From: Amycolatopsis benzoatilytica AK 16/65
Lineage (GTDB): Bacteria; Actinomycetota; Actinomycetes; Mycobacteriales; Pseudonocardiaceae
Length of the DNA: 64,000 bases
Reading direction: 5' to 3'
Assembly (NCBI RefSeq): GCF_000383915.1
Contig: NZ_KB912942.1
Span: 1,834,561 to 1,898,560, forward strand
Positions 8,389 to 16,508 of this stretch are shown here, in pieces (the first letter of the stretch is position 1; each line of letters starts with the position of its first letter). A program made the position numbers and the translations under genes. Under the pieces are notes generated by a model, which was not told the DNA's origin, ran no database searches, and worked only from the letters and a program-made list of their open reading frames with translations.

Positions 8389-8510
8389 TCTGGCGCTGAG
8401 CCGAGTTGCCGTCGCGGCATGCCTGGTTGCGACACGGGAAGCGGTCGTGCGGCACGGGAAGCGGTCGGCAGCGCGGAAGACCGCCTCGGCCGCGGAAGCG
8501 GCGAAAGAAG

Positions 8511-8548
8511 GCCGGACAGGTGCGTCGTGCGCACCTGTCCGGCTTTTT
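8511..8548 (+). terminator. Strong intrinsic terminator
   Basis: GCCGGACAGGTGC (8511-8523) pairs perfectly with GCACCTGTCCGGC (8531-8543) around a short loop and is followed by TTTTT. The nearest plus-strand gene ends 470 bases upstream. The A-rich flank on the left may let it act weakly for the minus-strand gene ending at 8637 or for antisense transcripts. Confidence 0.85.
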
Positions 8549-8636
8549 GGTAACTGCTGCGGCCAGTTCGGCGGCTTCGCGTCGACAGGTTCACCTGGCC
8601 GGTCGACGCTTCAGCGCGGGCCAGTCCGCCTGACGG

Positions 8637-8795
8637 TCAGCGGCGGAACAGCCGCCAGGACTTGCGCTCGGGCCGCTCGGCCGCGCAGGAGCAGCGCTTC
8701 GAGACCGGCACATTGCCGAGTACTTGTTCGACGTGGTTGCCGCAGCCCCGGTAGCTCGGCTTTCCGCACTTCGAGCAGGTGATCCGTTGGCACAT
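8637..8795 (-). CDS. Small Cys-rich protein in the CstR regulon
   Basis: 52 residues starting at an ATG preceded by GGAGGA. Six Cys are arranged as MCQRITCSKCGKP, then RGCGNHVEQ and RCSC, followed by a basic, Trp-containing tail. The CxxC and Cys/His spacing suggest a small zinc-binding fold. Similar short proteins (start MCQR.TC.KCGKPTY) occur in actinomycetes, but I know no assigned function. A CstR-type operator lies 46 bases upstream, so it is very likely induced with the sulfur genes. A role in persulfide buffering is inference. Confidence 0.8.
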   Translation of the reverse strand: MCQRITCSKCGKPSYRGCGNHVEQVLGNVPVSKRCSCAAERPERKSWRLFRR

Positions 8796-8840
8796 GGGCT
8801 TTCCTCCGTGAGGGTAGATCCGGGATCCGGTGCCCTCACT

Positions 8841-8856
8841 ATACCCCGGGGGGTAC
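8841..8856. promoter_or_regulatory. CstR/CsoR-type operator, site 4
   Basis: ATACCCCGGGGGGTAC, upstream of the minus-strand small Cys-rich gene (start 8795). It fits the shared operator pattern. Confidence 0.75.
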
Positions 8857-8954
8857 CTGGTGGCGGCGGGGCCGGCGAGGACCAAATCCTCTGCCGGCTC
8901 CGGCGGAACGCTGCGATGCTGGCCGCGGCTGCGGTTTCGGTGCAGGTTTCCGTT

Positions 8955-8970
8955 ATGCCCCCAGGGGTAC
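8955..8970. promoter_or_regulatory. CstR/CsoR-type operator, site 5
   Basis: ATGCCCCCAGGGGTAC, 70 bases upstream of the second MBL/rhodanese gene. It is weaker in one outer base and is paired with site 6, 54 bases downstream. Confidence 0.62.
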
Positions 8971-9008
8971 CCGGCGCCGGGTGCGAACCTGCGCTACCCT
9001 GGACCCAG

Positions 9009-9024
9009 ATACCCCTGGGGGTAT
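9009..9024. promoter_or_regulatory. CstR/CsoR-type operator, site 6
   Basis: ATACCCCTGGGGGTAT, the most symmetrical copy, ending 16 bases before the ATG of the MBL/rhodanese gene at 9041. Confidence 0.8.
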
Positions 9025-9040
9025 AGGGAGAGAGGAACTG

Positions 9041-10405
9041 ATGATCGAGATCATCGCGATCGACACGCCGAGCCTGGGCGACCGCTGCTACGTCGTCGGC
9101 GACGGGGCGACGGCCTTCGTCGTGGACCCGCAACGCGACATCGACCGCGTCCTGGACGTGGCCCGGCAGCGGGAGTGGCGGATCACCGACGTGTTCGAGA
9201 CGCACATCCACAACGACTACGTCACCGGAGGACTCGCCCTAGCCCGTGCCACCGGCGCGGCCTACCACGTCAACGCGGACGACCCGGTGTCGTTCGAGCG
9301 CACTCCGATCGGCGACGGCGACGTGGTCGAGGTGGGTTCGGCCATGCGGGTCCGGGCACTGGCGACCCCCGGGCACACGTTCACCCATCTGTCGTATGCG
9401 CTGGAGGCGCCGGGGCGGGTCGCGGCGGTGTTCACCGGTGGTTCGCTGCTCTACGGCTCGACCGGCCGCCCGGACCTGCTCGGCCCGGAACACACCGGTG
9501 AACTGGTGAAACGGCAGTACGCGTCGGCACATCGGCTGGCCGACGTGCTGCCGGACGACGCCGAGATCTATCCGACCCACGGTTTCGGCAGCTTCTGCTC
9601 GGCCACCCAGTCCACCGCCGAGCGGTCGACGATCGGCCGGGAGAAGCAGGTCAACCCGGTGCTGACGCACGACGAGCAGGCGTACGTCGACGAGTTGCTG
9701 GCCGGCCTGGACGCCTATCCGGCCTACTACGCGCATATGGGCCCGGCCAACAGCGCCGGACCGGACGCTCCCGATCTGAGCCCGCCCGAGGCCGCGGATC
9801 CGGCCGAGCTGCGCAAGCGCATCGAGAACGGCGAATGGGTCGTCGACCTGCGTTCGCGGATCGCGTTCGCGGCCGGGCACGTCGTGGGCACGCTCAACTT
9901 CGGCGCGGACGGCAGCTTCGCCACCTACCTGGGCTGGCTCATCCCCTGGGGCACGCCGCTGTCGCTGCTCGGCGACACGCCCGAGCAGATCGCGGACGCG
10001 CAGCGCGAACTGGTCCGGATCGGGATCGACCGGGTCGAGTCCGCCGCCGACGGCGCCCCGGACGCGTGGACCGGCGACACGCCGCTCGGCTCGTTCCCGC
10101 GCGCGGACTTCGGCGAGCTGGCGATGGTCCGCCACCACCGCCCGGTCGTCGTCCTGGACGTGCGGCGCAACCAGGAATGGACCCAGTCCCACCTCGACGG
10201 GGCCGTGCACGTCCCGCTCCACGAGCTGCTGGACCGGCTCGGCGAGGTGCCCGCCGGCGAGGTGTGGGTGCACTGCCAGGCCGGCTACCGCGCTTCGATC
10301 GCGGCCTCGGTCCTCGCCGCGGCCGGACGGAATGTGGTCGCGGTCGACGATGACTTCGACCGGGCCGCCCGAGCCGGTCTGACGCTGGTCGCGAGCGCGT
10401 CGTGA
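9041..10405 (+). CDS. Second MBL-fold persulfide dioxygenase-like/rhodanese fusion
   Basis: 454 residues, same architecture as the gene at 5708 but clearly diverged. The MBL metal motif is THIHNDYVTGG (H55, H57, D59), with TPGHTFTH further on. The first rhodanese domain (about 265-355) has no catalytic Cys; the second carries HCQAGYRAS with Cys412. The expected role is oxidation of persulfide sulfur combined with sulfane transfer. The ATG at 9041 is chosen because an operator lies directly in front of it. The stop overlaps the TauE/SafE gene by four bases (GTGA). Confidence 0.9.
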   Translation: MIEIIAIDTPSLGDRCYVVGDGATAFVVDPQRDIDRVLDVARQREWRITDVFETHIHNDYVTGGLALARATGAAYHVNADDPVSFERTPIGDGDVVEVGSAMRVRALATPGHTFTHLSYALEAPGRVAAVFTGGSLLYGSTGRPDLLGPEHTGELVKRQYASAHRLADVLPDDAEIYPTHGFGSFCSATQSTAERSTIGREKQVNPVLTHDEQAYVDELLAGLDAYPAYYAHMGPANSAGPDAPDLSPPEAADPAELRKRIENGEWVVDLRSRIAFAAGHVVGTLNFGADGSFATYLGWLIPWGTPLSLLGDTPEQIADAQRELVRIGIDRVESAADGAPDAWTGDTPLGSFPRADFGELAMVRHHRPVVVLDVRRNQEWTQSHLDGAVHVPLHELLDRLGEVPAGEVWVHCQAGYRASIAASVLAAAGRNVVAVDDDFDRAARAGLTLVASAS

Positions 10406-11196
10406 CGCTCCTGCTGGCCGCGGTGTTCGGCGTGTTCATCGGAGCGGCGCTGGGCCTGCTCGGTGCGGGCGGCTCGATTCTGGCCATTCCGGCGCTGGTC
10501 TACGGCGTCGGGTTGCCGCTCAGCTCGGCGATCCCGACGTCGCTGCTGGTCGTCGCCGTTTCCGCGGCCGGCGGTCTGATCGCCCGGCGGAAGTCGAAGG
10601 TGATCCGCTGGCCGGTCGCGCTGGTCTTCGCCGCGGCGAGCGTGCCGGCCGCGTTCGGCGGGACCGCGCTGGGCAAGCTGCTGCCGGACCGGTGGCTGCT
10701 GATCGCCTTCTCGGTCCTGATGGCGGTGGTCGCCGTCCGGATGCTCACCGGCGCGCCGGAGCGGGACGGCGCCTGCCGGGCCCGCTCGGGCAGGGTGAAC
10801 TGGCGCAGCTGCGTTCCCAAGGCGCTGGCCGTCGGTGCGCTGGTCGGCGTGCTGACCGGCCTGTTCGGGGTCGGCGGCGGGTTCGTGATCGTGCCCGCGC
10901 TGACCATGCTGCTCGGCCTCACCGCACCGGAGGCGGTCGCGACGTCGCTGGTGGTCATCGTGCTCACCTCGCTGGGCGGGCTGGCCGCGCACGCCGCGAC
11001 GGTGTCGAATCTGCCTTACGGTGTCGCGGTGGTGTTCGCTGCTGTCGCGTTGCTCGCTTCGGTGCTGGCCGGAAAGGTCGGCGACCGGCTGCCGGCTCGG
11101 GTTGTCCGGCGAGCGTTCGCTTCCCTGGTGCTCCTGGTCGCCGCCGCTGTCGCGGCCGCGGCCGTCTTCGCTCCCGCCGCTCTGCACGGCGGCTGA
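10402..11196 (+). CDS. TauE/SafE family sulfite/anion exporter
   Basis: 264-residue integral membrane protein with about eight helices and the two-fold repeat typical of TauE/SafE (AALGLLGAGGSILAIPAL in the first half, TGLFGVGGGFVIVPAL in the second). These proteins export sulfite, sulfoacetate or related anions. Translation is coupled by a GTGA overlap to the preceding persulfide dioxygenase-like gene, whose expected product is sulfite, which supports sulfite export as the role. Confidence 0.9.
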   Translation: MTLLLAAVFGVFIGAALGLLGAGGSILAIPALVYGVGLPLSSAIPTSLLVVAVSAAGGLIARRKSKVIRWPVALVFAAASVPAAFGGTALGKLLPDRWLLIAFSVLMAVVAVRMLTGAPERDGACRARSGRVNWRSCVPKALAVGALVGVLTGLFGVGGGFVIVPALTMLLGLTAPEAVATSLVVIVLTSLGGLAAHAATVSNLPYGVAVVFAAVALLASVLAGKVGDRLPARVVRRAFASLVLLVAAAVAAAAVFAPAALHGG

Positions 11197-11217
11197 GCCG
11201 TCACGAAAGGAAAAGTC

Positions 11218-11613
11218 ATGAAGTACGACCTGACCGTCACCGTGGACCTGCCCTACGAGAAGGCCGTCGCCGCGGTGCGCGCAGCGCTGAAAGAGCAGGG
11301 ATTCGGGGTGCTCACCGAGATCGACGTCCAGGCAACCATGCGCGAGAAGCTCGAGGTCGACATGGAGCCCTACGTCATCCTCGGGGCCTGCAACCCGCCA
11401 CTGGCACACCGCGCGCTGACTGCCGACCGGATGATCGGCCTGCTCCTGCCGTGCAACGTCGTCGTCCGCGCCGACGGCGACGAACGCAGCCTCGTCCAGG
11501 CGCTCGACCCCCGGGTGATGATCGAGGTGCCCGAACGCGAGGAACTCCGGCCGGTCGCCGAAGAGGCGGGCAAGCGGATCCGTGCCGCGCTGGACACCCT
11601 TACCGAGGGGTGA
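11218..11613 (+). CDS. DUF302 family protein
   Basis: 131 residues, cytoplasmic, single DUF302 domain. Typical features are the opening strand YDLTVTVDLPYEKAV, the acidic stretch after GFGVLTEIDV, the central ILGACNPPLAHRAL with its Cys, and LLPCNVVV with a second Cys. DUF302 proteins are often found beside sulfur-oxidation and thiol-stress genes, and their biochemical role is unsettled. It follows TauE/SafE by 21 bases with a GAAAGG ribosome site and is probably the last gene of the CstR-controlled operon. Confidence 0.88.
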   Translation: MKYDLTVTVDLPYEKAVAAVRAALKEQGFGVLTEIDVQATMREKLEVDMEPYVILGACNPPLAHRALTADRMIGLLLPCNVVVRADGDERSLVQALDPRVMIEVPEREELRPVAEEAGKRIRAALDTLTEG

Positions 11614-11692
11614 TCGGACCCGCCCGGGTCCGCGCGGCCGGAGCTCGCGACGCGGGGCGCGGGGCCAGGCTCCGCCGCGTTCTCCGGGCGGC

Positions 11693-12682
11693 TCACCAGG
11701 TGGTCTTGATCTTCCGCGCCAGTACGAGGCATTCGTGCTCGGCCTTCCCGTCGAACGCGGTGAGATCGTTTTCGACAATTCCGCGCGCTCCCGGATGGGT
11801 CTGCTCGTAGCGGTCTTGATCGCCGGAGGAAAAGCGTGAGTAAAGGGCGCTGAACAGGGCGGCCGCGGAGTTCTTGACGCGGCTGTCCTCATCCGGTCTG
11901 CGCGCGCAGTCGAGCCAGGCGTCCAGGGGAAAGCTGGGCAGGCCGCGCCCGTCGGACCACCAGTCCGGGGACTCGGAAAGAAGCACGTCGGCCATCGCCT
12001 GCAAGACGAAGTATTTCGCTTCCGGCGGGACGCCGCGGCCCGCTTCCCAGCCGTCCATGAAATGGCCGGCGAACTCGTAGTCGCCCCGGGACGCGTGATT
12101 CGTCAGGCTTTTCGCGTGCTGCAGCAGAATGATGCTCGCTTCTTTGATCGTGGCGCGATCCGAGGACTCGCCGTCGGAGTGGGCCGGGCGGTCCGCGGTG
12201 CCGTTGCCGAGGATCTCGTCGATGATCCAGGTGGCGGTCGCGTTGTCCACCTCGTCGGCTTTCCAGGCGGGTTCGAGCATCCGGATGGCGATGCGGGGCT
12301 GGCCCAGCAACAGTGCCGTGGCGAGCACGCCGGCTACTCGCTGCTTCCCGGGCGGAATAGCCTCCAGGCTCTTGGTGATCGTCTCGAAATCGAGCCGCTT
12401 GCGTTCGCGGGCATTGTGTTCGGCCGTGAGCAGCGCACCGAACATCGTCGCGGCGGTGGCGAGGCCGCCGCCGATGAACGTGGCGAAGGTCGGCAGATCC
12501 TGGCTCGTCGGCGGGCTGCCGGCGGAGAACCCGAACAGGCCGGTGCGCAGCGCCAGCGCGACCGCCATCCACATCATTCCGAAGGTGATGGCGGTCAGGA
12601 CGATGAACGCGAGACTCTGGACCGGGTTGCGGCGCACCCAGCCGGTGAGTCTTCGCACCGGCCGGCCCGCGGCGCTCGTCAT
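11693..12682 (-). CDS. Membrane protein linked to SDH_sah protease, unknown
   Basis: 329 residues starting at the ATG with GGAGGG upstream; a longer frame from 12757 would overlap the preceding gene. Two membrane helices lie near the N-terminus (SLAFIVLTAITFGMMWMAV and a second around FATFIGGGLATAATMFGA), followed by a ~230-residue mostly helical cytoplasmic region rich in Trp and acidic residues. I do not recognise the family. It directly follows a ClpP-like SDH_sah gene (22-base gap), which suggests a membrane-associated partner or substrate adaptor. Confidence 0.75.
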   Translation of the reverse strand: MTSAAGRPVRRLTGWVRRNPVQSLAFIVLTAITFGMMWMAVALALRTGLFGFSAGSPPTSQDLPTFATFIGGGLATAATMFGALLTAEHNARERKRLDFETITKSLEAIPPGKQRVAGVLATALLLGQPRIAIRMLEPAWKADEVDNATATWIIDEILGNGTADRPAHSDGESSDRATIKEASIILLQHAKSLTNHASRGDYEFAGHFMDGWEAGRGVPPEAKYFVLQAMADVLLSESPDWWSDGRGLPSFPLDAWLDCARRPDEDSRVKNSAAALFSALYSRFSSGDQDRYEQTHPGARGIVENDLTAFDGKAEHECLVLARKIKTTW

Positions 12683-12704
12683 GCCTTCGGCCCTCCGTCC
12701 GGCA

Positions 12705-13802
12705 TCAGCTGTGCGTGACCCGCCCGGCCTGGGCTTGTGCGTGACCGCTGCCGGCATACCGGTCCCAGGCCCCGGATTGCGAATCTCCGTTCTTGAGCCC
12801 CCGATACCACGGCTCGACCTTCTTGGCCTCGTCTTTGCTGAGGAAGCCCACGAAGTCTTTCCGGTTGCAGCTTTCGACGACCGCCGCCGCCCGGTCGTAA
12901 ACGTCCTTCTTCATCAAACTCGCCGGCAGCCCGATCCGGTCCGCCTCCTGGCAGTCGATGGGGAACAGGTGGTGGGTGTACTGGAAGACGAGTTTCCTGG
13001 CGACGTCCTCGATGCGTTTTTCGTCGACTTCTTCCAGTCGCATCCGCAGCAGCCGGCGGGCGTAGTGCTCGCCGATCCGCAGGCTCCGGCCCCAGCCGCC
13101 GAGGTTCAGCGCGGTCACGCTCTCCATCATGGGCCGCACTATGCCCAGGGTGTAGGTGCTGGCGATTTTGAGGAGTTCCTCGACCGCGATCTTCCCGCCG
13201 GTCTGCTTGAGCAGCTCGGGAAGCACCAGCTGAAACGTCCGGATCGCGAAATCGCTGACATAGTCGACGCTCTGGTAGCAGTCCAGCGCCGACATGAGGC
13301 TGGCCGGGTTGCGCGGATCGGCGATCTGCGTGTCCAGGGGGCCGAGCTCGCCGAACGGCGACAGATACAGTTCGTCCGCTCCGAGCGCCAGGAGCGTGCT
13401 GGCGCTCTTGGCGCGGTTGGGCACGTAAACCTTGACCGTCTTCGCGTACTTCGCCAGGTACATCGCCGAACTGTAGGCGCTGTCCAGGCTGCCGCCGGGC
13501 GAATCGAGCAGGACGTGCAACGTTGTTTCCGGCGCGGCGTCCTCCGGCTCCGGATAACCGAAGGCGCCGCGGAGCATGTCCTTGAGATGCCCCTCGGTGC
13601 CCTTCTCTTTGTTGTCCGAGACGAACTTGCCACTGATGAGCAACCAGATCCCGGGCTCGCACTGCGCCAGGTCGTGCCCCGCCTGCACGACCCGCTGGTA
13701 CTCCTCGAAAGTCATCTTTTCGGCTTCCGCTCGCAAACCGACGTCAAGTGCGCTCGCGCGTTCGTCGGCCGCCGCGGTACCGCCTGCGTGCTCGTCGTTC
13801 AT
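12705..13802 (-). CDS. SDH_sah family ClpP-like serine protease
   Basis: 365 residues if begun at the ATG with GGAGG upstream. The core matches the serine dehydrogenase proteinase family (ClpP/crotonase fold): LLDSPGGSLDSA at 98-109 supplies the oxyanion-hole glycines, and AKSASTLLALGADE at 131-144 carries the presumed nucleophile Ser133. FGELGPLDTQI follows, where ClpP-fold proteins place the active-site His region. A C-terminal part of ~150 residues is specific to longer members. No signal peptide or transmembrane segment is visible, so membrane contact may come through the following gene. Confidence 0.82.
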   Translation of the reverse strand: MNDEHAGGTAAADERASALDVGLRAEAEKMTFEEYQRVVQAGHDLAQCEPGIWLLISGKFVSDNKEKGTEGHLKDMLRGAFGYPEPEDAAPETTLHVLLDSPGGSLDSAYSSAMYLAKYAKTVKVYVPNRAKSASTLLALGADELYLSPFGELGPLDTQIADPRNPASLMSALDCYQSVDYVSDFAIRTFQLVLPELLKQTGGKIAVEELLKIASTYTLGIVRPMMESVTALNLGGWGRSLRIGEHYARRLLRMRLEEVDEKRIEDVARKLVFQYTHHLFPIDCQEADRIGLPASLMKKDVYDRAAAVVESCNRKDFVGFLSKDEAKKVEPWYRGLKNGDSQSGAWDRYAGSGHAQAQAGRVTHS

Positions 13803-13939
13803 CGGACCCCGCCTCCGTCGCTGCCTGTGCGCTGTCCCTTCCGCGATCCGGTGCCCAAGGGCGTCGCGCAATCTTCAGCATCCGCCACGTACCGCGAATG
13901 TCATCAGGTCACAAGTCACTGGCGAAGCAACCTAAGGCA

Positions 13940-14695
13940 CTAATCGGGAAAGAGCGGACCGGTTCGGGCGCGGAGATGGCGGGCGAAAAACCGCTGCGAA
14001 CTTTCCAGCTCGAAGAACGGGATCTCGTGGTGGCGTCCGGGATTCGCGTGCAGGCTCTTCTCCTCGGACGCGAACGCATCGAACAGTGCGAGACCCGCCT
14101 CGCGGGGCACTAGGTCGTCGTTCCATTGGAGCAGGAATTCGATGGGTATCGTGATCGAGGCGGCGAGGGGGAGAAGCGCGCGGCCATGGGCCAAACCGAG
14201 CACGGCGGCGGTGATGCGGGGCTCGGCCGCCAGCAGGCGGATACCGATAGCTGTCCCCATCGACACGCCCCAGTAGCCGACCGGCTCGGCGATCTCGTCG
14301 AGGGTGAGCAACGCGTCCAGCATCTCCTGCCATTCGGGGACCGGCTGCGCCGCGAGTTCCGCGTTGTAGCGCCGTACCTCGCTGGCCCTCGGCGCGCCCT
14401 CGGCCGCGTTATCCCGGATCGCGGCGAGCAGCTGCTGATAGCGCTCGGTCCGCGGGCGCGCGCCATGACCGGGCAAGTCGATCGCGGCGACGGCGAAACC
14501 GCCGTCGGTGACATAGCGGCGGGCCCGGGCCGCCAATGCCTCGGAACCCTGGTGCTGACCACCGCCATGGCCGAGCAGAATCAGCGGGCTGGCGCTGGGC
14601 GTGCCGGCCGAAGTCCACACGGTGCCGCGGATGTCCCCGACCGTGAACGAGCGCTCGGCGACACCGCCGGACGTCGTCTCCGAAGTGACCTGCAT
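13940..14695 (-). CDS. Alpha/beta hydrolase
   Basis: 251-residue cytoplasmic hydrolase. The strand-turn LILLGHGGGQ, the nucleophile elbow GVSMG (Ser in WGVSMGTAIG), a later Asp-containing WNDDLVPRE and the C-terminal HHEIPFFE supply the elements of an alpha/beta hydrolase triad. It resembles BAAT/dienelactone-hydrolase-like serine hydrolases used on small esters; the substrate is unknown. It is transcribed alone, followed downstream by the SDH_sah gene on the same strand after a 137-bp gap. Confidence 0.85.
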   Translation of the reverse strand: MQVTSETTSGGVAERSFTVGDIRGTVWTSAGTPSASPLILLGHGGGQHQGSEALAARARRYVTDGGFAVAAIDLPGHGARPRTERYQQLLAAIRDNAAEGAPRASEVRRYNAELAAQPVPEWQEMLDALLTLDEIAEPVGYWGVSMGTAIGIRLLAAEPRITAAVLGLAHGRALLPLAASITIPIEFLLQWNDDLVPREAGLALFDAFASEEKSLHANPGRHHEIPFFELESSQRFFARHLRARTGPLFPD

Positions 14696-14754
14696 AGCCG
14701 CGTTCTACTCCATCGCGCCCATCTCTGCGACGCGCTGGCGCATCAGATGCAGCG

Positions 14755-14795
14755 AATGCCACATTGGGTGCGTGCGATGCACCCAATGTGGCATT
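14755..14795. repeat. Hairpin family 2: AATGCCACATTGGG inverted repeat, copy 1
   Basis: Perfect 17-bp arms (14755-14771 and 14779-14795) around the loop GTGCGAT. It lies in the 140-bp gap between two minus-strand genes. A related, larger cluster is at 23815-23893. Confidence 0.88.
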
Positions 14796-14835
14796 GGGGT
14801 GCGACCGGCTTGATCGCGCGGGCGCGCCGGTGCCC

Positions 14836-15816
14836 TCAAGAGCGGTCCGGCCTGGCTGGTTCGAGCGGTGCCGGGTGAGCCGCGGCACGGTAGTAGTCCC
14901 GCCAGATGAGCCGGTGCAGCGGCACGAGCCGGGGTATCGAACGCAGGCCCGGGATGAACGGCAGCAGGATCAGGGCCAGCGTCAGGACCAGCATGATGAG
15001 CCAGACCTGGGCGTCGGCGTTGGGGGAGGACGAGAACGGCGGGATCTGGTACCAGAACGTGTACAGCCACATCCACGGCTGGCCGGGATAGTTCCCGACC
15101 TCGTTCATCATGCCCCACTGCCGGCCGCCGAGGTTGCTCGCGTTGGCGCGATCCTCGAGGTAGGCGCCGTCGGCCAGGAGCAGCAAGCCGCGGGTCGCGT
15201 CGCCGCCGTAGAACGTGCCCGAGGAGTCCAGGGAGCCCTCCAGCCCGCCGGAACGCGCCAGGTCGAGGAATTTCGCGCTGAGGACGGGCACTGGGCCGTA
15301 GTCGCCGGGTTTCACCGCTGCCGGGCTGCCGTCCGGGGCAGCGGCGAGCGCGGTCACATAGGCGTTGCTCCATGCCGACTGCGCGGTAGCCGATGCGCTG
15401 TTCCACTGGGACAGTGCGGCGGTCAGTGCGGCGTCGCTCCGGATGCGGTTCAGCGGCGTCAGCACGAGATCGTTCGCGGGGTCGACCGGGATGGTCACGC
15501 CTGCCCAGTGCTGAGGCGCGAACGGACCGACCTGTTGCCCCGAGCCGGCGGTGTTGTAGGGAGCGCCATAGCCGGCGCTCGTGGTGGTGCCGGCCAGTTC
15601 GCCGGCCGCGGTGGCGACGACGTCGGCGGGCGCGTTGTTCGCCCAGTCGGCCATGGTGATCGGTTTCTCGTCCGGCGAAGAGAAGACCGCGGCCAGCGCG
15701 ACGGCCAGGACCGTCACGACGACCAGTGCGATGGTGAATTCCCGGACCAGGTCGTACGGCCGGGTGGGGAAGTCGTGGGAGTCGGGAGTGGCAGCGCGGC
15801 GGGAGCGGGCGGACAT
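14836..15816 (-). CDS. Membrane-anchored C-terminal partner of split cytochrome b
   Basis: 326 residues from the ATG at 15816; a GTG at 15825 would give a 4-base overlap with the upstream gene and is equally possible. One membrane helix lies near residue 35 (TIALVVVTVLAVALAAVF), then a ~200-residue extracytoplasmic domain, then a second helix (IMLVLTLALILLPFIPG) and a cytoplasmic tail. Position after a b6-like cytochrome b fragment suggests a subunit-IV-like or extracytoplasmic partner of a quinone-oxidising complex. The external domain has no heme-c or Rieske motif. Function beyond that is unknown. Confidence 0.7.
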   Translation of the reverse strand: MSARSRRAATPDSHDFPTRPYDLVREFTIALVVVTVLAVALAAVFSSPDEKPITMADWANNAPADVVATAAGELAGTTTSAGYGAPYNTAGSGQQVGPFAPQHWAGVTIPVDPANDLVLTPLNRIRSDAALTAALSQWNSASATAQSAWSNAYVTALAAAPDGSPAAVKPGDYGPVPVLSAKFLDLARSGGLEGSLDSSGTFYGGDATRGLLLLADGAYLEDRANASNLGGRQWGMMNEVGNYPGQPWMWLYTFWYQIPPFSSSPNADAQVWLIMLVLTLALILLPFIPGLRSIPRLVPLHRLIWRDYYRAAAHPAPLEPARPDRS

Positions 15817-15821
15817 GGCGG

Positions 15822-16508
15822 TCACCGGCTCTCGGACAGGTCGGCGGCGGCCTGCTCGGGGTCGCCGGCCGGCTCGTCGTGCGCCGGCGGGTTCGCGTCG
15901 AGGGGCGGCACCACGCCGTGCCGGCGCACGAGGACCAGGTGCGCCACGGTGAGCAGTCCGACCGCGAACGGCAGCAGCGCGACGTGCCAGAGCAGCATCT
16001 GTCCCGGGTTCAGAGTGTTGAAGAACGAACCGATGCCCACCGAGTTGAGCCCGTCCTTGGCCTGGGTGCTGATCCACTGGGAGTCGAAATCGGTCTGCGA
16101 CAGATAGCCGGTGAAAGCCGTCCCGATCGAGCCGACGAATGCGATGGCGCCGGTGATCCAGGTCAGCGCCCGCCGGCCGCGCCATGCCGCCATGAAGAAC
16201 TTGCCCCAGAGGTGGATCACCATGGTGGCGAAGAACAGTTCGACGCTCCACAGGTGCACCGAGTTCACGAAGTGGCCTAGACCGGACACGTGCCACCAGG
16301 TGATGCCGCCGAGGGTGAGAACCAGACCGGAGGCCAGCACGACCAGGAACGAGGCGAGAGTCGCGACGCCGAAGACGTAGGTCCAGGACGACACGTACAC
16401 CGGCTGCCGATCAGGCAGCCATTGTCCCGGGGGGACGGCCCGCCCGAGCCGCTTCCGCAGCCCGACGGTCCAGTTGCCGCGTGCGCCGTCCTCGGCGGCC
16501 GCGGTCAT
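15822..16508 (-). CDS. Cytochrome b N-terminal domain protein (b6-like)
   Basis: 228 residues with four main membrane helices, the size of cytochrome b6 and not of full-length qcrB. Heme ligands are visible as H85/H99 in the second helix (14 apart) and H175/H190 in the fourth (15 apart). The 15-residue spacing in helix D is the b6-type pattern. It binds two hemes b and likely takes electrons from quinol. It overlaps a 48-residue membrane peptide gene upstream (ATGA) and is followed by a partner gene. No Rieske or cytochrome c gene is in the window. Confidence 0.85.
   Translation of the reverse strand: MTAAAEDGARGNWTVGLRKRLGRAVPPGQWLPDRQPVYVSSWTYVFGVATLASFLVVLASGLVLTLGGITWWHVSGLGHFVNSVHLWSVELFFATMVIHLWGKFFMAAWRGRRALTWITGAIAFVGSIGTAFTGYLSQTDFDSQWISTQAKDGLNSVGIGSFFNTLNPGQMLLWHVALLPFAVGLLTVAHLVLVRRHGVVPPLDANPPAHDEPAGDPEQAAADLSESR

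Larger units (their letters stand above)
8038..8636. other. 599-bp gap between convergent genes: hairpin, tandem repeats, terminator
   Basis: No convincing coding frame. It contains the variant dispersed hairpin at 8101-8155, imperfect tandem repeats at 8219-8388 and a strong intrinsic terminator at 8511-8548. A non-coding transcript ending at the terminator is possible but not shown. Confidence 0.6.

Noticed and set aside
8148..8594. Minus-strand 148-residue frame
   Set aside because: It crosses the tandem repeats and terminator and lacks a ribosome site or protein motif.
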